The notes: generated by a model from the letters alone, not told the origin. A stretch of 38,172 nt of DNA from Candidatus Poribacteria bacterium (GCA_022820835.1 JAJEET010000152.1:1-38172); one strand, 5' to 3'; numbered from the stretch's first letter, positions 15,211 to 23,916 are shown. Numbers and translations: made by a program.

Positions 15211-16569
15211 TCATTTTTCTAAAAAGTTCGTGAAAATCGCACCTTTAAGGAAGCGTTCATCATGGAGAATATCTTGATAAAGTGGGATCGTGGTTTTTAT
15301 GCCTTCGATCTGGAATTCGGACAATGCGCGTTGTAGACGAGCGATCGCTTCCTCTCTATCTCGACCACTTGCGATGAGTTTCGCCACGAGAGAGTCGTAG
15401 TGTGGTGGCACTGTATAACCGGCATAGATATAGCTGTCAACCCGAATACCGATACCACCGGGTGGATTATAGGCAGTGACCAGGCCTGGTGAAGGCATGA
15501 AGTTGTTTGCGGGGTCCTCAGCGTTGATTCGGCATTCAATGGCGTGTCCTTTGCGTTGGATATCGGATTGATTGTAGCCGAGATGCTCACCCATTGCGAG
15601 TCGGATCTGTTCTTTAATCAGGTCGATACCGGTGATGCATTCGGTGATAGTGTGTTCGACCTGTATCCGCGTGTTCATTTCCAAGAAGTAGTAGTTATCG
15701 TTTTTATCGACAACGAATTCAACGGTGCCGGCATTTACATAGCCGATTGCTTTTGCTGCTTTTGCTGCTGCTTTGCAAATTTCTGCCCGAAGTTTAGATG
15801 AGATAGAAGCGGCGGGTGCTTCCTCGAGTAACTTCTGTTGTTTACGCTGGATGGAACATTCACGATCTCCGAGATGGACGACGTTTCCGTGGGAATCCCC
15901 TAAAACCTGGACTTCAATATGCCGTGCCTCTTCGATCCATTTTTCGATGTAGACATCCCCGTTCCCGAAGGCGGCTTCGCCTTCCGCTTTCGCCGTGTGG
16001 AAAAGACTCAGTAGGCTCGGACGGTTTTCAGCAATTCGGATACCACGTCCGCCGCCGCCGGCAACTGCTTTGATACCGACCGGATAGCCGATTTTCTCGG
16101 CAAGTTGTACGGCTTCTTCTGCGGTATCGACGGTGCCTGTTTTGCTGCCTCTGCGTTTGCTACTTCGGCTGCCGGGGACAAGTTTTAGACCTGCCTTCGC
16201 TACAGTTTCGCGTGCTTTGACCTTATCCCCCATCGTTGCAATATTCGTGACTGTGGGCCCAATAAACTTTATCTCGTGTGCTTCACAAATTTCGGCAAAT
16301 TGAGCGTCCTCTGCGAGGAATCCTACTCCTGGATGGATAGCGTTGACGTTCGCGAAATCTGCGACGGCAACGATATTTGCATATTTGAGATAACTCTCCG
16401 CTGATGGCGGTGGGCCGATGCAGTACGCCTCGTCTGCGTTTTTAACGTGCATCGCCTCTTCATCTGCGGTTGAGAAGATAGCCACCGTTTTTATCCCCAT
16501 ATCTTTGCATGCTCGGATAATACGGACAGCGATTTCTCCGCGATTTGCTATGAGTATCTTTTTAATCAT
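15211..16569 (-). CDS. accC: Biotin carboxylase subunit of acetyl-CoA carboxylase
   Basis: It carboxylates the biotin carried by AccB using ATP and bicarbonate, the first half-reaction of fatty-acid synthesis. 452 residues is the standard length. The N-terminal domain opens KKILIANRGEIAVRIIRACK. The ATP-grasp domain shows the glycine-rich lid (KAVAGGGGRGIR), HIEVQVLGDSHGNVVHLGDRECS with the conserved basic residues, EMNTRIQVEHTITE with the catalytic Arg, and IECRINAEDP. It lies 3' of accB in the common accB-accC order, with a hairpin between them. The CT subunits (accA/accD) are not in the window. Confidence 0.97.
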   Translation of the reverse strand: MIKKILIANRGEIAVRIIRACKDMGIKTVAIFSTADEEAMHVKNADEAYCIGPPPSAESYLKYANIVAVADFANVNAIHPGVGFLAEDAQFAEICEAHEIKFIGPTVTNIATMGDKVKARETVAKAGLKLVPGSRSSKRRGSKTGTVDTAEEAVQLAEKIGYPVGIKAVAGGGGRGIRIAENRPSLLSLFHTAKAEGEAAFGNGDVYIEKWIEEARHIEVQVLGDSHGNVVHLGDRECSIQRKQQKLLEEAPAASISSKLRAEICKAAAKAAKAIGYVNAGTVEFVVDKNDNYYFLEMNTRIQVEHTITECITGIDLIKEQIRLAMGEHLGYNQSDIQRKGHAIECRINAEDPANNFMPSPGLVTAYNPPGGIGIRVDSYIYAGYTVPPHYDSLVAKLIASGRDREEAIARLQRALSEFQIEGIKTTIPLYQDILHDERFLKGAIFTNFLEK

Positions 16570-16592
16570 GTTTCTATGTTCTCAATCTTGGT

Positions 16593-16619
16593 CCCCAGTC
16601 TTTTTTTAGATGACTGGGG
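16593..16619. other. Stem-loop between accB and accC
   Basis: CCCCAGTC (16593-16600) and GACTGGGG (16612-16619) form an 8-bp perfect stem around an 11-nt loop. On the minus transcript it lies between the accB stop and the accC start. On that strand no U-tract follows, so it may tune processing or the AccB:AccC ratio rather than terminate. Confidence 0.5.
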
Positions 16620-16632
16620 TTGATGGGCACGT

Positions 16633-17154
16633 CTACAGTGGCTTAATTCGGAACAACGCTTGTGAGTATTCAACCGCATCGCCATCTTCAGCAAGAATTT
16701 CTAAAATCTCACAGTTAAACGGTGCTTCCACGGGGTTGTAAGTCTTCATGACTTCGAGTACCCCTACCGGTTCGCCAGTATTCACAATGTCCCCGACTTG
16801 TACAAAAGGCGGTTCATCAGGTGCAGGCGATCGATAGAAACGCGACGGCATCGGTGCACTGATATAGGCATTCTCTTCTTGATTGTTGTCTCCTTCACCT
16901 GCTGTTTCGGTAGGTAGACCTGAAGCCCTGGACGTTGTACTTGTCTCCGATGCTTGTGGTGATGGAAGCGGAGTAATGCCGACCGAAGTCCCGGGCTTCC
17001 TGGAAACTTGTACTTCAAATTCGTTGTCCCGAATCCGTACTTCCGTGAGGTTCGCGCGGTCAAGTACCTCTGCTAACTGCTCGACGAATTCAAGGACATC
17101 GCTGTAGTCTCGCTCCACGGATTGAGATTGATCCTTGGATTTATTTTGACGCAT
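16633..17154 (-). CDS. accB: Biotin carboxyl carrier protein of acetyl-CoA carboxylase
   Basis: Small carrier whose biotinylated lysine shuttles carboxyl groups between AccC and the transferase. The C-terminal biotinyl domain has GDIVNTGEPVGVLEVMKTYN and ends EYSQALFRIKPL; Lys137 (numbering from ATG 17154) is the expected biotin site. The motif is E-V-M-K-T, with Thr where Met, Leu or Val is usual after the lysine. A Pro/Ser/Thr-rich linker joins it to an N-terminal helical part (YSDVLEFVEQLAEVLDRANLTEVRI). The frame extends upstream to 17199, but those codons only translate the TTTCCAG tandem repeat, so ATG 17154 (MRQNKSKDQ) is preferred. Confidence 0.92.
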   Translation of the reverse strand: MRQNKSKDQSQSVERDYSDVLEFVEQLAEVLDRANLTEVRIRDNEFEVQVSRKPGTSVGITPLPSPQASETSTTSRASGLPTETAGEGDNNQEENAYISAPMPSRFYRSPAPDEPPFVQVGDIVNTGEPVGVLEVMKTYNPVEAPFNCEILEILAEDGDAVEYSQALFRIKPL

Positions 17155-17162
17155 TTCTTTTT

Positions 17163-17260
<98 letters not shown>

Positions 17261-17818
17261 TTATATCCTTTCTACATATTTTCCGGTACGCGTATCAACT
17301 TTGATAAGGGTTTCATTTTGAACGAAAAGTGGAACGTTAACGATGCCACCAGTCTCAAGTGTGGCACGCTTTGAACCGCCGCTGACGGTATCGCCGCGTA
17401 ATCCGGGATCGGTTTCGACAATTTTAAGTTCAACGAAATTCGGGAGCTCAACTGCAAGCGGTAGCTGCCCATCCATCTTGACTGTGACTGTCTCACCCTC
17501 TTTAAGGAACTTTAAACTTTCTTCAAGCAGACTCAGCGGAAGTGAATGTTGCTCAAAAGTTTCGTTGTCCATAAACCAGAAAATATCGCTGTCTCGGTAC
17601 ATATATTGCATCCGGTGATCCATAAGCCTGACTGTTTCGACAGTCTCATTGGAGCGGAATGTACGATCCAAGACGGCACCGTCTTTGACACGCTTGATTT
17701 TCGTCCGTGCGAAGGCGCTGCCCTTACCAGGCTTAACATGCTGACAATCGACTATAGTATAAACTGTTTCATTGAGTCGGATAACCAACCCGTTGCGTAA
17801 ATCGTTAAGTGATGCCAT
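17261..17818 (-). CDS. efp: Translation elongation factor P
   Basis: It relieves ribosome stalling at polyproline stretches by entering the E site. It has the usual length of 185 residues. The first domain contains VKPGKGSAFARTKIK, the loop whose lysine (Lys32) is the modifiable tip, followed by the central OB domain (LMDHRMQYMYRDSDIFWFMD) and the C-terminal OB domain (LKIVETDPGLRGDTVSGGSKRATLETG). AAAGGATAAA precedes the ATG. It lies between rdgB and accB in the same direction; efp-accB-accC is a common bacterial order. Polyproline targets exist nearby, for example the tail of the 222-aa protein. No modification enzyme is seen in the window. Confidence 0.97.
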   Translation of the reverse strand: MASLNDLRNGLVIRLNETVYTIVDCQHVKPGKGSAFARTKIKRVKDGAVLDRTFRSNETVETVRLMDHRMQYMYRDSDIFWFMDNETFEQHSLPLSLLEESLKFLKEGETVTVKMDGQLPLAVELPNFVELKIVETDPGLRGDTVSGGSKRATLETGGIVNVPLFVQNETLIKVDTRTGKYVERI

Positions 17819-17828
17819 TTTATCCTTT

Positions 17829-17883
17829 TTAACAGTTGTCAGTAGGGTTTTTCTGCGAAAAACCTTTCAGTTAACAGTTTTCA
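17829..17883. repeat. Heptamer repeat with internal hairpin
   Basis: AACAGTTGTCAGT and TTCAGTTAACAGTTTTCAG flank a perfect 8-bp hairpin at 17846-17864 (GGTTTTTC-TGC-GAAAAACC). It lies between rdgB and efp and its last units overlap the 3' end of rdgB. The hairpin could act in either direction; a proper T-tract is lacking. Confidence 0.65.
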
Positions 17884-18475
17884 GATTGCAAAGCAAGGCG
17901 AGTGCTTGTTGCAAAGCCTTTGATCTGTGACTAATTTTGTTTTTGATATTTTCTCCGAGTTCGGCGAAAGTTTGCTCATAACCGTCTGGCACAAATATTG
18001 GATCGTAACCAAATCCGCTTTCACCTTTTGGTGTATGCAAGATATGTCCCTCACAGACCCCGATGACACCTTCAGGATCAGAATTTGGATGTACAACTGC
18101 AATCGCTGCAACAAAACGTGCACGTCGATCTGTCACGTCGTCAAGTGCTTGCAGGAGTTTCGCAATTCGGATTGCATCTGTGGCGTTGTCCCCTGCCCAA
18201 CGTTTAGAATGGATACCAGGGGCACCGTTAAGGGCGTCTACCTCTAACCCGGCATCGTCGGCAAGTGTTAGATGACCGGTATATTTGGCGATAACAGACG
18301 CTTTTTTTGTAGCGTTTTCAAGATACGTCTGTCCGTCCTCGACGACTTCTGGGGCATCAGGGTAATGCTCCAAAGAGATGACTTCTACCGGTTGATCGGT
18401 CCCTGCTCGGTTGTGGAGCATCTGTGTCAATTCGCGGACCTTCCCTTGGTTATGCGTCGCTAGTACAAGCTTCAT
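17867..18475 (-). CDS. rdgB: dITP/XTP pyrophosphatase (non-canonical purine NTP, HAM1 family)
   Basis: It hydrolyses dITP, ITP and XTP to monophosphates and pyrophosphate, keeping deaminated purines out of DNA and RNA. The signatures are clear: LVLATHNQGKVREL at the N terminus, ENATKKA and LADDAGLEVDALNGAPGIHSKRWAG in the middle, and SGFGYDPIFVPDGYEQTFAEL then ISHRSKALQQ near the end. The length of 202 residues is typical. Its start lies inside the 3' end of rph (26-bp overlap), and rph-rdgB is a common pair, so the two are surely co-transcribed. The C terminus runs into a repeat block. Confidence 0.96.
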   Translation of the reverse strand: MKLVLATHNQGKVRELTQMLHNRAGTDQPVEVISLEHYPDAPEVVEDGQTYLENATKKASVIAKYTGHLTLADDAGLEVDALNGAPGIHSKRWAGDNATDAIRIAKLLQALDDVTDRRARFVAAIAVVHPNSDPEGVIGVCEGHILHTPKGESGFGYDPIFVPDGYEQTFAELGENIKNKISHRSKALQQALALLCNLKTVN

Positions 18476-19208
18476 CTAAGTTCTCCAACATCATCCGGTT
18501 CTGTAGTCGGACGAGTTGTTTAATTCCGCCGACAGCAAGGTCTAACATCTGATCGTAATCAGTTCGCGAAAACGGCTTCTCTTCTGCTGTACCTTGTATT
18601 TCTATAAATTGTCCACTCCCGTTCATCACGATGTTCATATCGACATCTGCCGTTGAATCTTCTGTATAGCAGAGATCTAACAGTGCCTCACCGTTGACGA
18701 GTCCGACGCTGGTTGCGGCGATGTTATCAGTGATCGGGAAATTTTTGATCTTTTTTTGTTTGACGAGTGCCTGACAAGCATCCCAGAGTGCGATGAAAGC
18801 CCCTGTAATTGAGGCAGTGCGTGTCCCGCCATCTGCTTGTATAACGTCGCAATCGATCCAGATTGTCTGTTCTTCTAGAGCGTATAAATCTACAGCTGCG
18901 CGCAAAGAACGGCCGATGAGGCGTTGTATCTCCTGTGTTCTGCCGCTGGGAGCCCCACGGATAATTTCACGTTGCATTCGTTCAGAAGTCGAACGCGGTA
19001 ACATAGAATACTCGGCTGTTACCCATCCTTTATTTTTTAGACGCTGGTCGCGCATAAAACGCGGCTGCTGATCAATAACGGAGGCGGTACATATAACATG
19101 CGTATCTCCAGTCGCCACGAGTACCGAGCCCTCCGCATGTTTGATATAATGCCGCTTGATCGTAACCGGCCGTATTTCATCTGGCCGGCGTCCATCTTCT
19201 CTTGCCAT
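18450..19208 (-). CDS. rph: Ribonuclease PH
   Basis: Phosphorolytic 3'-5' exoribonuclease that trims tRNA 3' ends; it works as a hexamer. 252 residues. It starts MAREDGRRPDEIRPV and shows the family segments GSVLVATGDTHVICTASV, GWVTAEYSMLPRSTSERMQRE, GRTQEIQRLIGRSLRAAVD, DCDVIQADGGTRTASITGA and the C-terminal VDMNIVMNGSGQFIEIQGTAEE. AGGAG precedes ATG closely. It is the first gene of the rph-rdgB-efp-accB-accC run. The overlapping rdgB start within its last codons shows tight coupling. Confidence 0.97.
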   Translation of the reverse strand: MAREDGRRPDEIRPVTIKRHYIKHAEGSVLVATGDTHVICTASVIDQQPRFMRDQRLKNKGWVTAEYSMLPRSTSERMQREIIRGAPSGRTQEIQRLIGRSLRAAVDLYALEEQTIWIDCDVIQADGGTRTASITGAFIALWDACQALVKQKKIKNFPITDNIAATSVGLVNGEALLDLCYTEDSTADVDMNIVMNGSGQFIEIQGTAEEKPFSRTDYDQMLDLAVGGIKQLVRLQNRMMLENLDEACTSDA

Positions 19209-19371
19209 CTTTCTCCTAACCAGTACCCAGTAACCAGTACCCAGTACCCAGTTAAGAAGTCCGTAAAGTGTTTCTAAAGTGTAAAGTTATCAACTTCGCA
19301 ACTTTAGCACACTTTGAAACTTTAGCATACTTTCTTTAACTGGTAACTCGTAACTCGTAACTGGAAACTAT
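19209..19371. repeat. Composite repeat upstream of rph
   Basis: The outer arms are heptamer-type repeats: AACCAGTACCCAGTAACCAG from 19217 and GGTAACTCGTAACTCGTAAC from 19337. The inside holds a 16-nt direct repeat, AACTTTAGCACACTTT at 19300-19315 and AACTTTAGCATACTTT at 19318-19333, plus an imperfect inverted counterpart (AAAGTGTTTCTAAAGTG) to the left. No gene is seen here. Confidence 0.75.
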
Positions 19372-19611
19372 TTATAGTGTTTTTAGTAGGTCTAATGCCT
19401 TCGTGTAACTTTTACGTTCAAGATAATGACACAACATTTTCGGTGCAGTTGGTGCAACTTTCTGGTGTAGAACATTAATGCGGTCCAACTGTTCCAATAT
19501 ATCTTCACCGGCTGCAATCCGGTCGAACATCGTTTCTAATGCTTGTCTGAGTTCAGCGATTTGCGTTGCGAACTGTGGCTCGCGAGCTGCGTCAAAAGGT
19601 TCAACTACCAT
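19372..19611 (-). CDS. Small helical protein coupled to PhyH, 79 aa
   Basis: Not recognised. It is a short, probably all-helical protein (MVVEPFDAAREPQFATQIAE ... ALETMFDRIAAGEDILEQLDRI ... YLERKSYTKALDLLKTL). The frame is open upstream to 19752, but that part is antiparallel-free overlap with PhyH; ATG 19611 is preferred because GGAG lies 7 nt upstream and the first codons overlap the PhyH stop by 11 nt. That arrangement implies co-translation with the dioxygenase, so it may be its small partner. Confidence 0.65.
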   Translation of the reverse strand: MVVEPFDAAREPQFATQIAELRQALETMFDRIAAGEDILEQLDRINVLHQKVAPTAPKMLCHYLERKSYTKALDLLKTL

Positions 19612-20518
19612 CTGGTGTCTCCATTTCTTGTACCGCTTTGCAGGTTCGCAACGAAACAGTTTTAGGCGGTGCGTCATAACCTTTCCATGCGTAAGGATCG
19701 ACCCCTGACACGGGAACAATGCATCGCCGATCTGCACTCGCTGGGCGCTCACCTTCTCGAATCGACCAAGGTAACAGTGACCATGCGTTACAGTAATGGT
19801 TCACCAAAACCCGACGAAACGTATTACCACGGTTCTTACGCGAGCGATGTAGCAGATACCCGTTAAAGAAAACCAATGTCCCGGTTGTCACTTCTACTGG
19901 GACCTCACCCGTGTCATCAAAGCCGTAGCTCTCTTCCGCGAAGTCAAATTCATCTGGGTTCTCGTGTGCTTTCTGGGGATAGAGATACCCTCGCCGGTGT
20001 GAGCCTGGGAGGATCCATAGACATCCATTTTCCACCGTAGCGTCATCCATCGCTATCCATGCGCCGATTAAGGAACGGTCACGAGTCGGGATGTAAATTT
20101 CGTCCTGATGCCACGCCTGTCCCTGAAAATTCGGTGGTTTGACGAAGAGCATAGACTGCATGCACTTGACGCTTCCATCCCAATGTGGAAGATGCGCAGC
20201 GGTTATCTGGCTCAAAATACCGCAGATCTTCGGATGCTTGACGTACTTCTCAATGATTGGACTCACGTAATGTGGTTGATGGATGCAAAGGATGCGGCTG
20301 ATGACTTCGACATCACTAATATCGCCAGGAAGTGGTTCCAAATTGTCGCACGGATGTCCACCTTTAGCAATTGTGACGGTGTCCTGCCGTAGTTCTTCTA
20401 TTTCACCCATCGAAAGCAGATCAGGAACAACGAGATACCCGTTGTTTATAAAGAACTGGACCTGCTCGTCGGATACAATTTTTGGCACCTCAATGGGCGC
20501 GTTTGCTTCCAAGTTCAC
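19601..20518 (-). CDS. Phytanoyl-CoA dioxygenase (PhyH) family protein
   Basis: Fe(II)/2-oxoglutarate-dependent oxygenase fold of about 305 residues. The iron site is visible as WHQDEIY (His137, Asp139, from GTG 20518) and GYLLHRS (His224), with Arg residues in GNTFRRVLV for 2-oxoglutarate. Typical PhyH segments are FINNGYLVVPDLLS, VENGCLWILPGSHRRG and GTLVFFNG. The substrate is unknown; PhyH members hydroxylate lipids, ectoine, quorum molecules or halogenated compounds. An upstream TTG at 20560 is in frame, but GTG 20518 follows AAGGAG at 5 nt and the extra residues translate a heptamer repeat (20543-20575). A small coupled ORF follows. Confidence 0.88.
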   Translation of the reverse strand: MNLEANAPIEVPKIVSDEQVQFFINNGYLVVPDLLSMGEIEELRQDTVTIAKGGHPCDNLEPLPGDISDVEVISRILCIHQPHYVSPIIEKYVKHPKICGILSQITAAHLPHWDGSVKCMQSMLFVKPPNFQGQAWHQDEIYIPTRDRSLIGAWIAMDDATVENGCLWILPGSHRRGYLYPQKAHENPDEFDFAEESYGFDDTGEVPVEVTTGTLVFFNGYLLHRSRKNRGNTFRRVLVNHYCNAWSLLPWSIREGERPASADRRCIVPVSGVDPYAWKGYDAPPKTVSLRTCKAVQEMETPDGS

Positions 20519-20589
20519 GGTTTCTCCTTGGTCTGAAATAAGATGGTTATCAGTCGTCAACAGTTATTGGTTGTATTGGCGGTGGATCA

Positions 20590-22731
20590 TCAAACGCGAT
20601 TGGCAAGAAACATCTCTGACACCGCCAAAGCAAAAACGACTAACATAAGATATGCCCAGACATTTTGGTTTTTTTCAACATCTTCTCGGTATTGTGCTAC
20701 AAGTTCTGTGCTCGGTTTTTCCTCAACTGATTCATCCGCAGCACCTTTCAACATGCTCGTCAGTTCCTCTATATCACGTGCCGCGAGATCAGATTCCGAT
20801 GTGTCAATGTTGATGACAAAATAGTGTGTATCTCCCCCGGATTTATGTGCGGAATAGATACCTGGAACCGACGTGTCAGTGTAAAAGATGCTGTTTTGCG
20901 CTGAACCTTCCGGGGCATTCTCGTCCGGACGCACACGTGTCTCAACGTTGTTGGGGTCGAAGATAGCAATCTCCTTACGTTCCGCAGTAACGGGATCCTC
21001 TGTATCGTCGAAAACCTTCAGTTCAACGCTATCGCCGATACGATAATCTGGTGTCGTGTCCACATTATTAAGTGCAAGATATTTAATGGATTCATGCAGG
21101 AATGGCAGATAGACGGCACGAATCGGTAGATCGTTCCATTCTCTGTCTATTGTTGAAGTAAAACAGAGAACACGTCCGAAGTTGCCATAAGGTTTTTCAA
21201 AAAGGGCAGGGCTGCCATCATCATAAGAAGCGATTACCGTTGCCTCTTTTGTCGGGACAGCCTGAAACAATCTGTAAAACCGCGCTTTACCGAAATCTCC
21301 GTGATTTGGTTCCTTGAAAGGTGTGAAAATCGGATGATCGTACTGCAGCGTCGCTATGACGCGGAATTGGTCACGATTGAATGCGTCGCCGACTGCTTGC
21401 ACAAAATCGCAAGGCATCAGTCCATCTTCGCCACCGAGGAGCCGTTCATAGGTATCGGTATCTATATTATTGCCAACTGTCACAATCAAGCCGCCGCGGT
21501 TAGCGACAAAGTTCTTTATACGTTCCGCTTCAGCGGGTGACAGTTCCGCGACATCCGCAAGGATTAGAACATTCAAGCGCTCAAGCGTCGCAGCGTTTGG
21601 CACGGAGAAGGTTTCAGTAAAATTGATCCGAGCCGTAGGTTCTCCGCCTGAGGCTAACGCCTTTTTAATGAAAAAAGTTTCGTCAGTTTGATAACGACTG
21701 TTAGATTGCACTCTTTCTCGAACGGCGTGGACTTTAATCGACTGTAGGCTTTGCAACGTAAAATAGCGTTTATTGTCAACGAGGAGTGGGTCCTCTGGGA
21801 GTTCAACCCAACCTGTATGTGTTGTTTCGTCTTGGAATTCAACGCTGAAGACGGCATCCGCGATGTCGTCGGGTTCAATATCAAGTTCAACGGTATCAAT
21901 TACATTACCATCTATAAACAGGCGGACAGGCAGATTTCCAACAGGTTCGGCACCAAAATTGCGGACGCGCGCCACCAAGCGTGAGGATTTCTGTTCTTTC
22001 AGGACAACTGGCGGCACACTGATACCGGTGATAGCGAGGTTCTGCGGCTTCTCCGCATGAACATCAACAAAATGAATTTGGACATCCACGTTCAGTTTAT
22101 CTGTCTCAATAAAGTTTTCCCATCCGCGCTTTTGCATATCACTGATGAGATAAACCTGTTTTTCACCGATAGGAATCCCCTCAAGAATTTCATCCGCGCT
22201 TTGAAATGCGTCCAAGTAATCCGTCCTATCATTCGTGGTTTTTGCAGTATTCAATGCTGTCCGAATGTGTGAAAATTCTGAACCGAGTGGGGCAACGACC
22301 CGGGCATTATCTGACGAGAGAATCAGGCAAGCAGCATCTGCTGCGTCAAGTCCATCCAAAATTTTGACCGCTTCTTTTTTGGCATCCTCAAATACCTCCG
22401 CGTACTGCATGCTATAGGAAGTATCCAGTATTATGACAGCATTGCGTTTACCACCCGTTTTCTGCGTAACCACAAGTGAATCGGCGAAAAATGGGCGTGC
22501 AAACGCGAAGCCGAGCAGTGCTAACATCAAAATACGCATCAGTAGAAGGAGTAGCCGTTTCAACTTGTGTCGCCGCACGTTCGTCTGGTGCGACATCTGG
22601 ATGAAACGGACAGTGCTGAATATCAGCTGCCTTGCACGTTCTCTGTTCAGTAGATGGAGAACAATCGGGATTGAGGCACCGATAGCACCAGCCACTGCAA
22701 ATAGGGGGGCTAAAACATCTAATCCAAACAT
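20590..22731 (-). CDS. BatA-like membrane protein with von Willebrand factor A domain
   Basis: Protein of 713 residues. The N-terminal BatA/aerotolerance-type domain holds two membrane segments (about 5-27 and 59-79) separated by LLNRERARQLIFSTVRFI. The VWA domain has a complete MIDAS motif, DTSYS (Asp103, Ser105, Ser107). A beta-rich extracytoplasmic stretch and a glutamine-amidotransferase-like fold segment (ADVAELSPAEAERIKNFVANRGGLIVTVG) follow, and the last membrane helix is near 690-709. Proteins of this type occur with MoxR ATPases and DUF58 proteins. DUF58 is next door, but MoxR is not in the window. A heptamer array lies directly before the ATG and provides its GGAAA. Confidence 0.88.
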   Translation of the reverse strand: MFGLDVLAPLFAVAGAIGASIPIVLHLLNRERARQLIFSTVRFIQMSHQTNVRRHKLKRLLLLLMRILMLALLGFAFARPFFADSLVVTQKTGGKRNAVIILDTSYSMQYAEVFEDAKKEAVKILDGLDAADAACLILSSDNARVVAPLGSEFSHIRTALNTAKTTNDRTDYLDAFQSADEILEGIPIGEKQVYLISDMQKRGWENFIETDKLNVDVQIHFVDVHAEKPQNLAITGISVPPVVLKEQKSSRLVARVRNFGAEPVGNLPVRLFIDGNVIDTVELDIEPDDIADAVFSVEFQDETTHTGWVELPEDPLLVDNKRYFTLQSLQSIKVHAVRERVQSNSRYQTDETFFIKKALASGGEPTARINFTETFSVPNAATLERLNVLILADVAELSPAEAERIKNFVANRGGLIVTVGNNIDTDTYERLLGGEDGLMPCDFVQAVGDAFNRDQFRVIATLQYDHPIFTPFKEPNHGDFGKARFYRLFQAVPTKEATVIASYDDGSPALFEKPYGNFGRVLCFTSTIDREWNDLPIRAVYLPFLHESIKYLALNNVDTTPDYRIGDSVELKVFDDTEDPVTAERKEIAIFDPNNVETRVRPDENAPEGSAQNSIFYTDTSVPGIYSAHKSGGDTHYFVINIDTSESDLAARDIEELTSMLKGAADESVEEKPSTELVAQYREDVEKNQNVWAYLMLVVFALAVSEMFLANRV

Positions 22732-22736
22732 GTTTT

Positions 22737-22832
<96 letters not shown>

Positions 22833-22835
22833 TAT

Positions 22836-23822
22836 TTAATAAATTCCTTGCCGTTTGGCGAGGTAAGAAGCGAGTGCGAAATCAATCGGGGTTGCTGTTG
22901 TTATTATATTGTAATCAATATCCGCTTGTCTGAGTGCGAGCCTATAGGTATCCAGAAACGCGTTGAAATTGCTAAGATAGCTCTCCCGAATCGCTTGCGG
23001 TGTTGTGATAATCTCAGCATCGTTTTCGGCATCGATAAAGCGGATAAGTGTTTCTGAGTTCTGTCCGGTCACAAAGTCAGTGAACTCAAGTTCTTGTTTT
23101 GCAAGGACGTGAAAGACGATAACCTCGTGTCCTTCATAACGTAGGTGCTCCAATCCGGCAATGACTTCCTCATGGTTTTCGTCATACAGATCTGAGATGA
23201 AAAGTACCAACCCACGTTTCGTAAGACGTTCGGCGATCTGATGAAGCGGCGTTCCCATCCGAGTGTTTTTCGTTGTCTGTAGCGTTTCCAACGTCAGTAA
23301 AAGTGAGTGTAAGTGTGATGTACTACTCCGTGCTGGAAGGTACTGATGAAGCGCGTCGTCGAAGTACGCGAACCCGATTGCATCCCGCTGTTTCGCCATA
23401 AAGTAAGCGAGCGATGCGATCAGGTAACTTGAGTATTTCAACTTTGAGAGTATCGGTTGTCTCGGTCTGTCGCCTTCGGAACCCCCTGTATCCTCTGTCT
23501 CGGTTTCCGTGGAGGTCGGATGCATCATAGACTCGCTCGTATCTAAGAGCAGGTAACAGTTCAGGTTTGTTTCCTCCTCAAACTGCTTGATATAGTATCT
23601 GTCGGTACGCGCGTAGGCTTTCCAGTCTATATGTTTGGTGTCATCTCCTGGCATATATTGCCGGTATTGTGAGAATTCAACAGAAAACCCGTGATATGGA
23701 CTCTTGTGTAGCCCTGAGATGAACCCTTCAACGACGTATCTGGCAATTAACTCAAGATTCCCGATTCGTGCGAGGACTGTCGGGTCTAAAAATGCGCGTC
23801 CCGTTGTTGAACTCTGTTGCAT
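22836..23822 (-). CDS. DUF58 domain protein (MoxR-associated, VWA-like)
   Basis: Soluble protein of 328 residues of the DUF58 family. Diagnostic segments are LELIARYVVEGFISGLHKSP, then GFSVEFSQYRQYMPGDDTKHIDWKAYARTDRYYIKQFEEE (the R-x-Y-x-x-G-D-x-x-x-x-I-D-W core), and a VWA-like DTSESM metal site with the rest of the fold (GLVLFISDLYDE). Such proteins act with MoxR AAA+ ATPases in assembling or activating envelope complexes. Here it lies between the RsbU-like phosphatase and the BatA-like gene, all in the same direction. Linkers between these genes are filled with heptamer repeats. Confidence 0.93.
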   Translation of the reverse strand: MQQSSTTGRAFLDPTVLARIGNLELIARYVVEGFISGLHKSPYHGFSVEFSQYRQYMPGDDTKHIDWKAYARTDRYYIKQFEEETNLNCYLLLDTSESMMHPTSTETETEDTGGSEGDRPRQPILSKLKYSSYLIASLAYFMAKQRDAIGFAYFDDALHQYLPARSSTSHLHSLLLTLETLQTTKNTRMGTPLHQIAERLTKRGLVLFISDLYDENHEEVIAGLEHLRYEGHEVIVFHVLAKQELEFTDFVTGQNSETLIRFIDAENDAEIITTPQAIRESYLSNFNAFLDTYRLALRQADIDYNIITTATPIDFALASYLAKRQGIY

Positions 23823-23827
23823 GAATA

Positions 23828-23912
23828 GTTTCCAGTTACCAGTTTCCAGTTACCAGAAAAGAGATGTTGTGTTATCCGAATGCCTCTTAACTGGGTACTG
23901 GCTACTGACTCC
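23828..23912. repeat. Tandem heptamer element before DUF58
   Basis: AGTTTCCAGTTACCAGTTTCC-type units (23828-23856), a centre with AAAAGAGATGTTGTGTTATC, then CTCTTAACTGGGTACTGGCT (from 23884). The arms alternate TTTCCAG and TTACCAG, and the right arm is complementary in the CCAGT/ACTGG core. Confidence 0.85.
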
Positions 23913-23916
23913 TGCC

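Noticed and set aside
19612..19752. N-terminal extension of the small ORF behind PhyH (MSAQRVQIGDALF...)
   Set aside because: It lies wholly within the PhyH coding region in another frame; the ATG at 19611 has a proper GGAG and the expected stop-start overlap.
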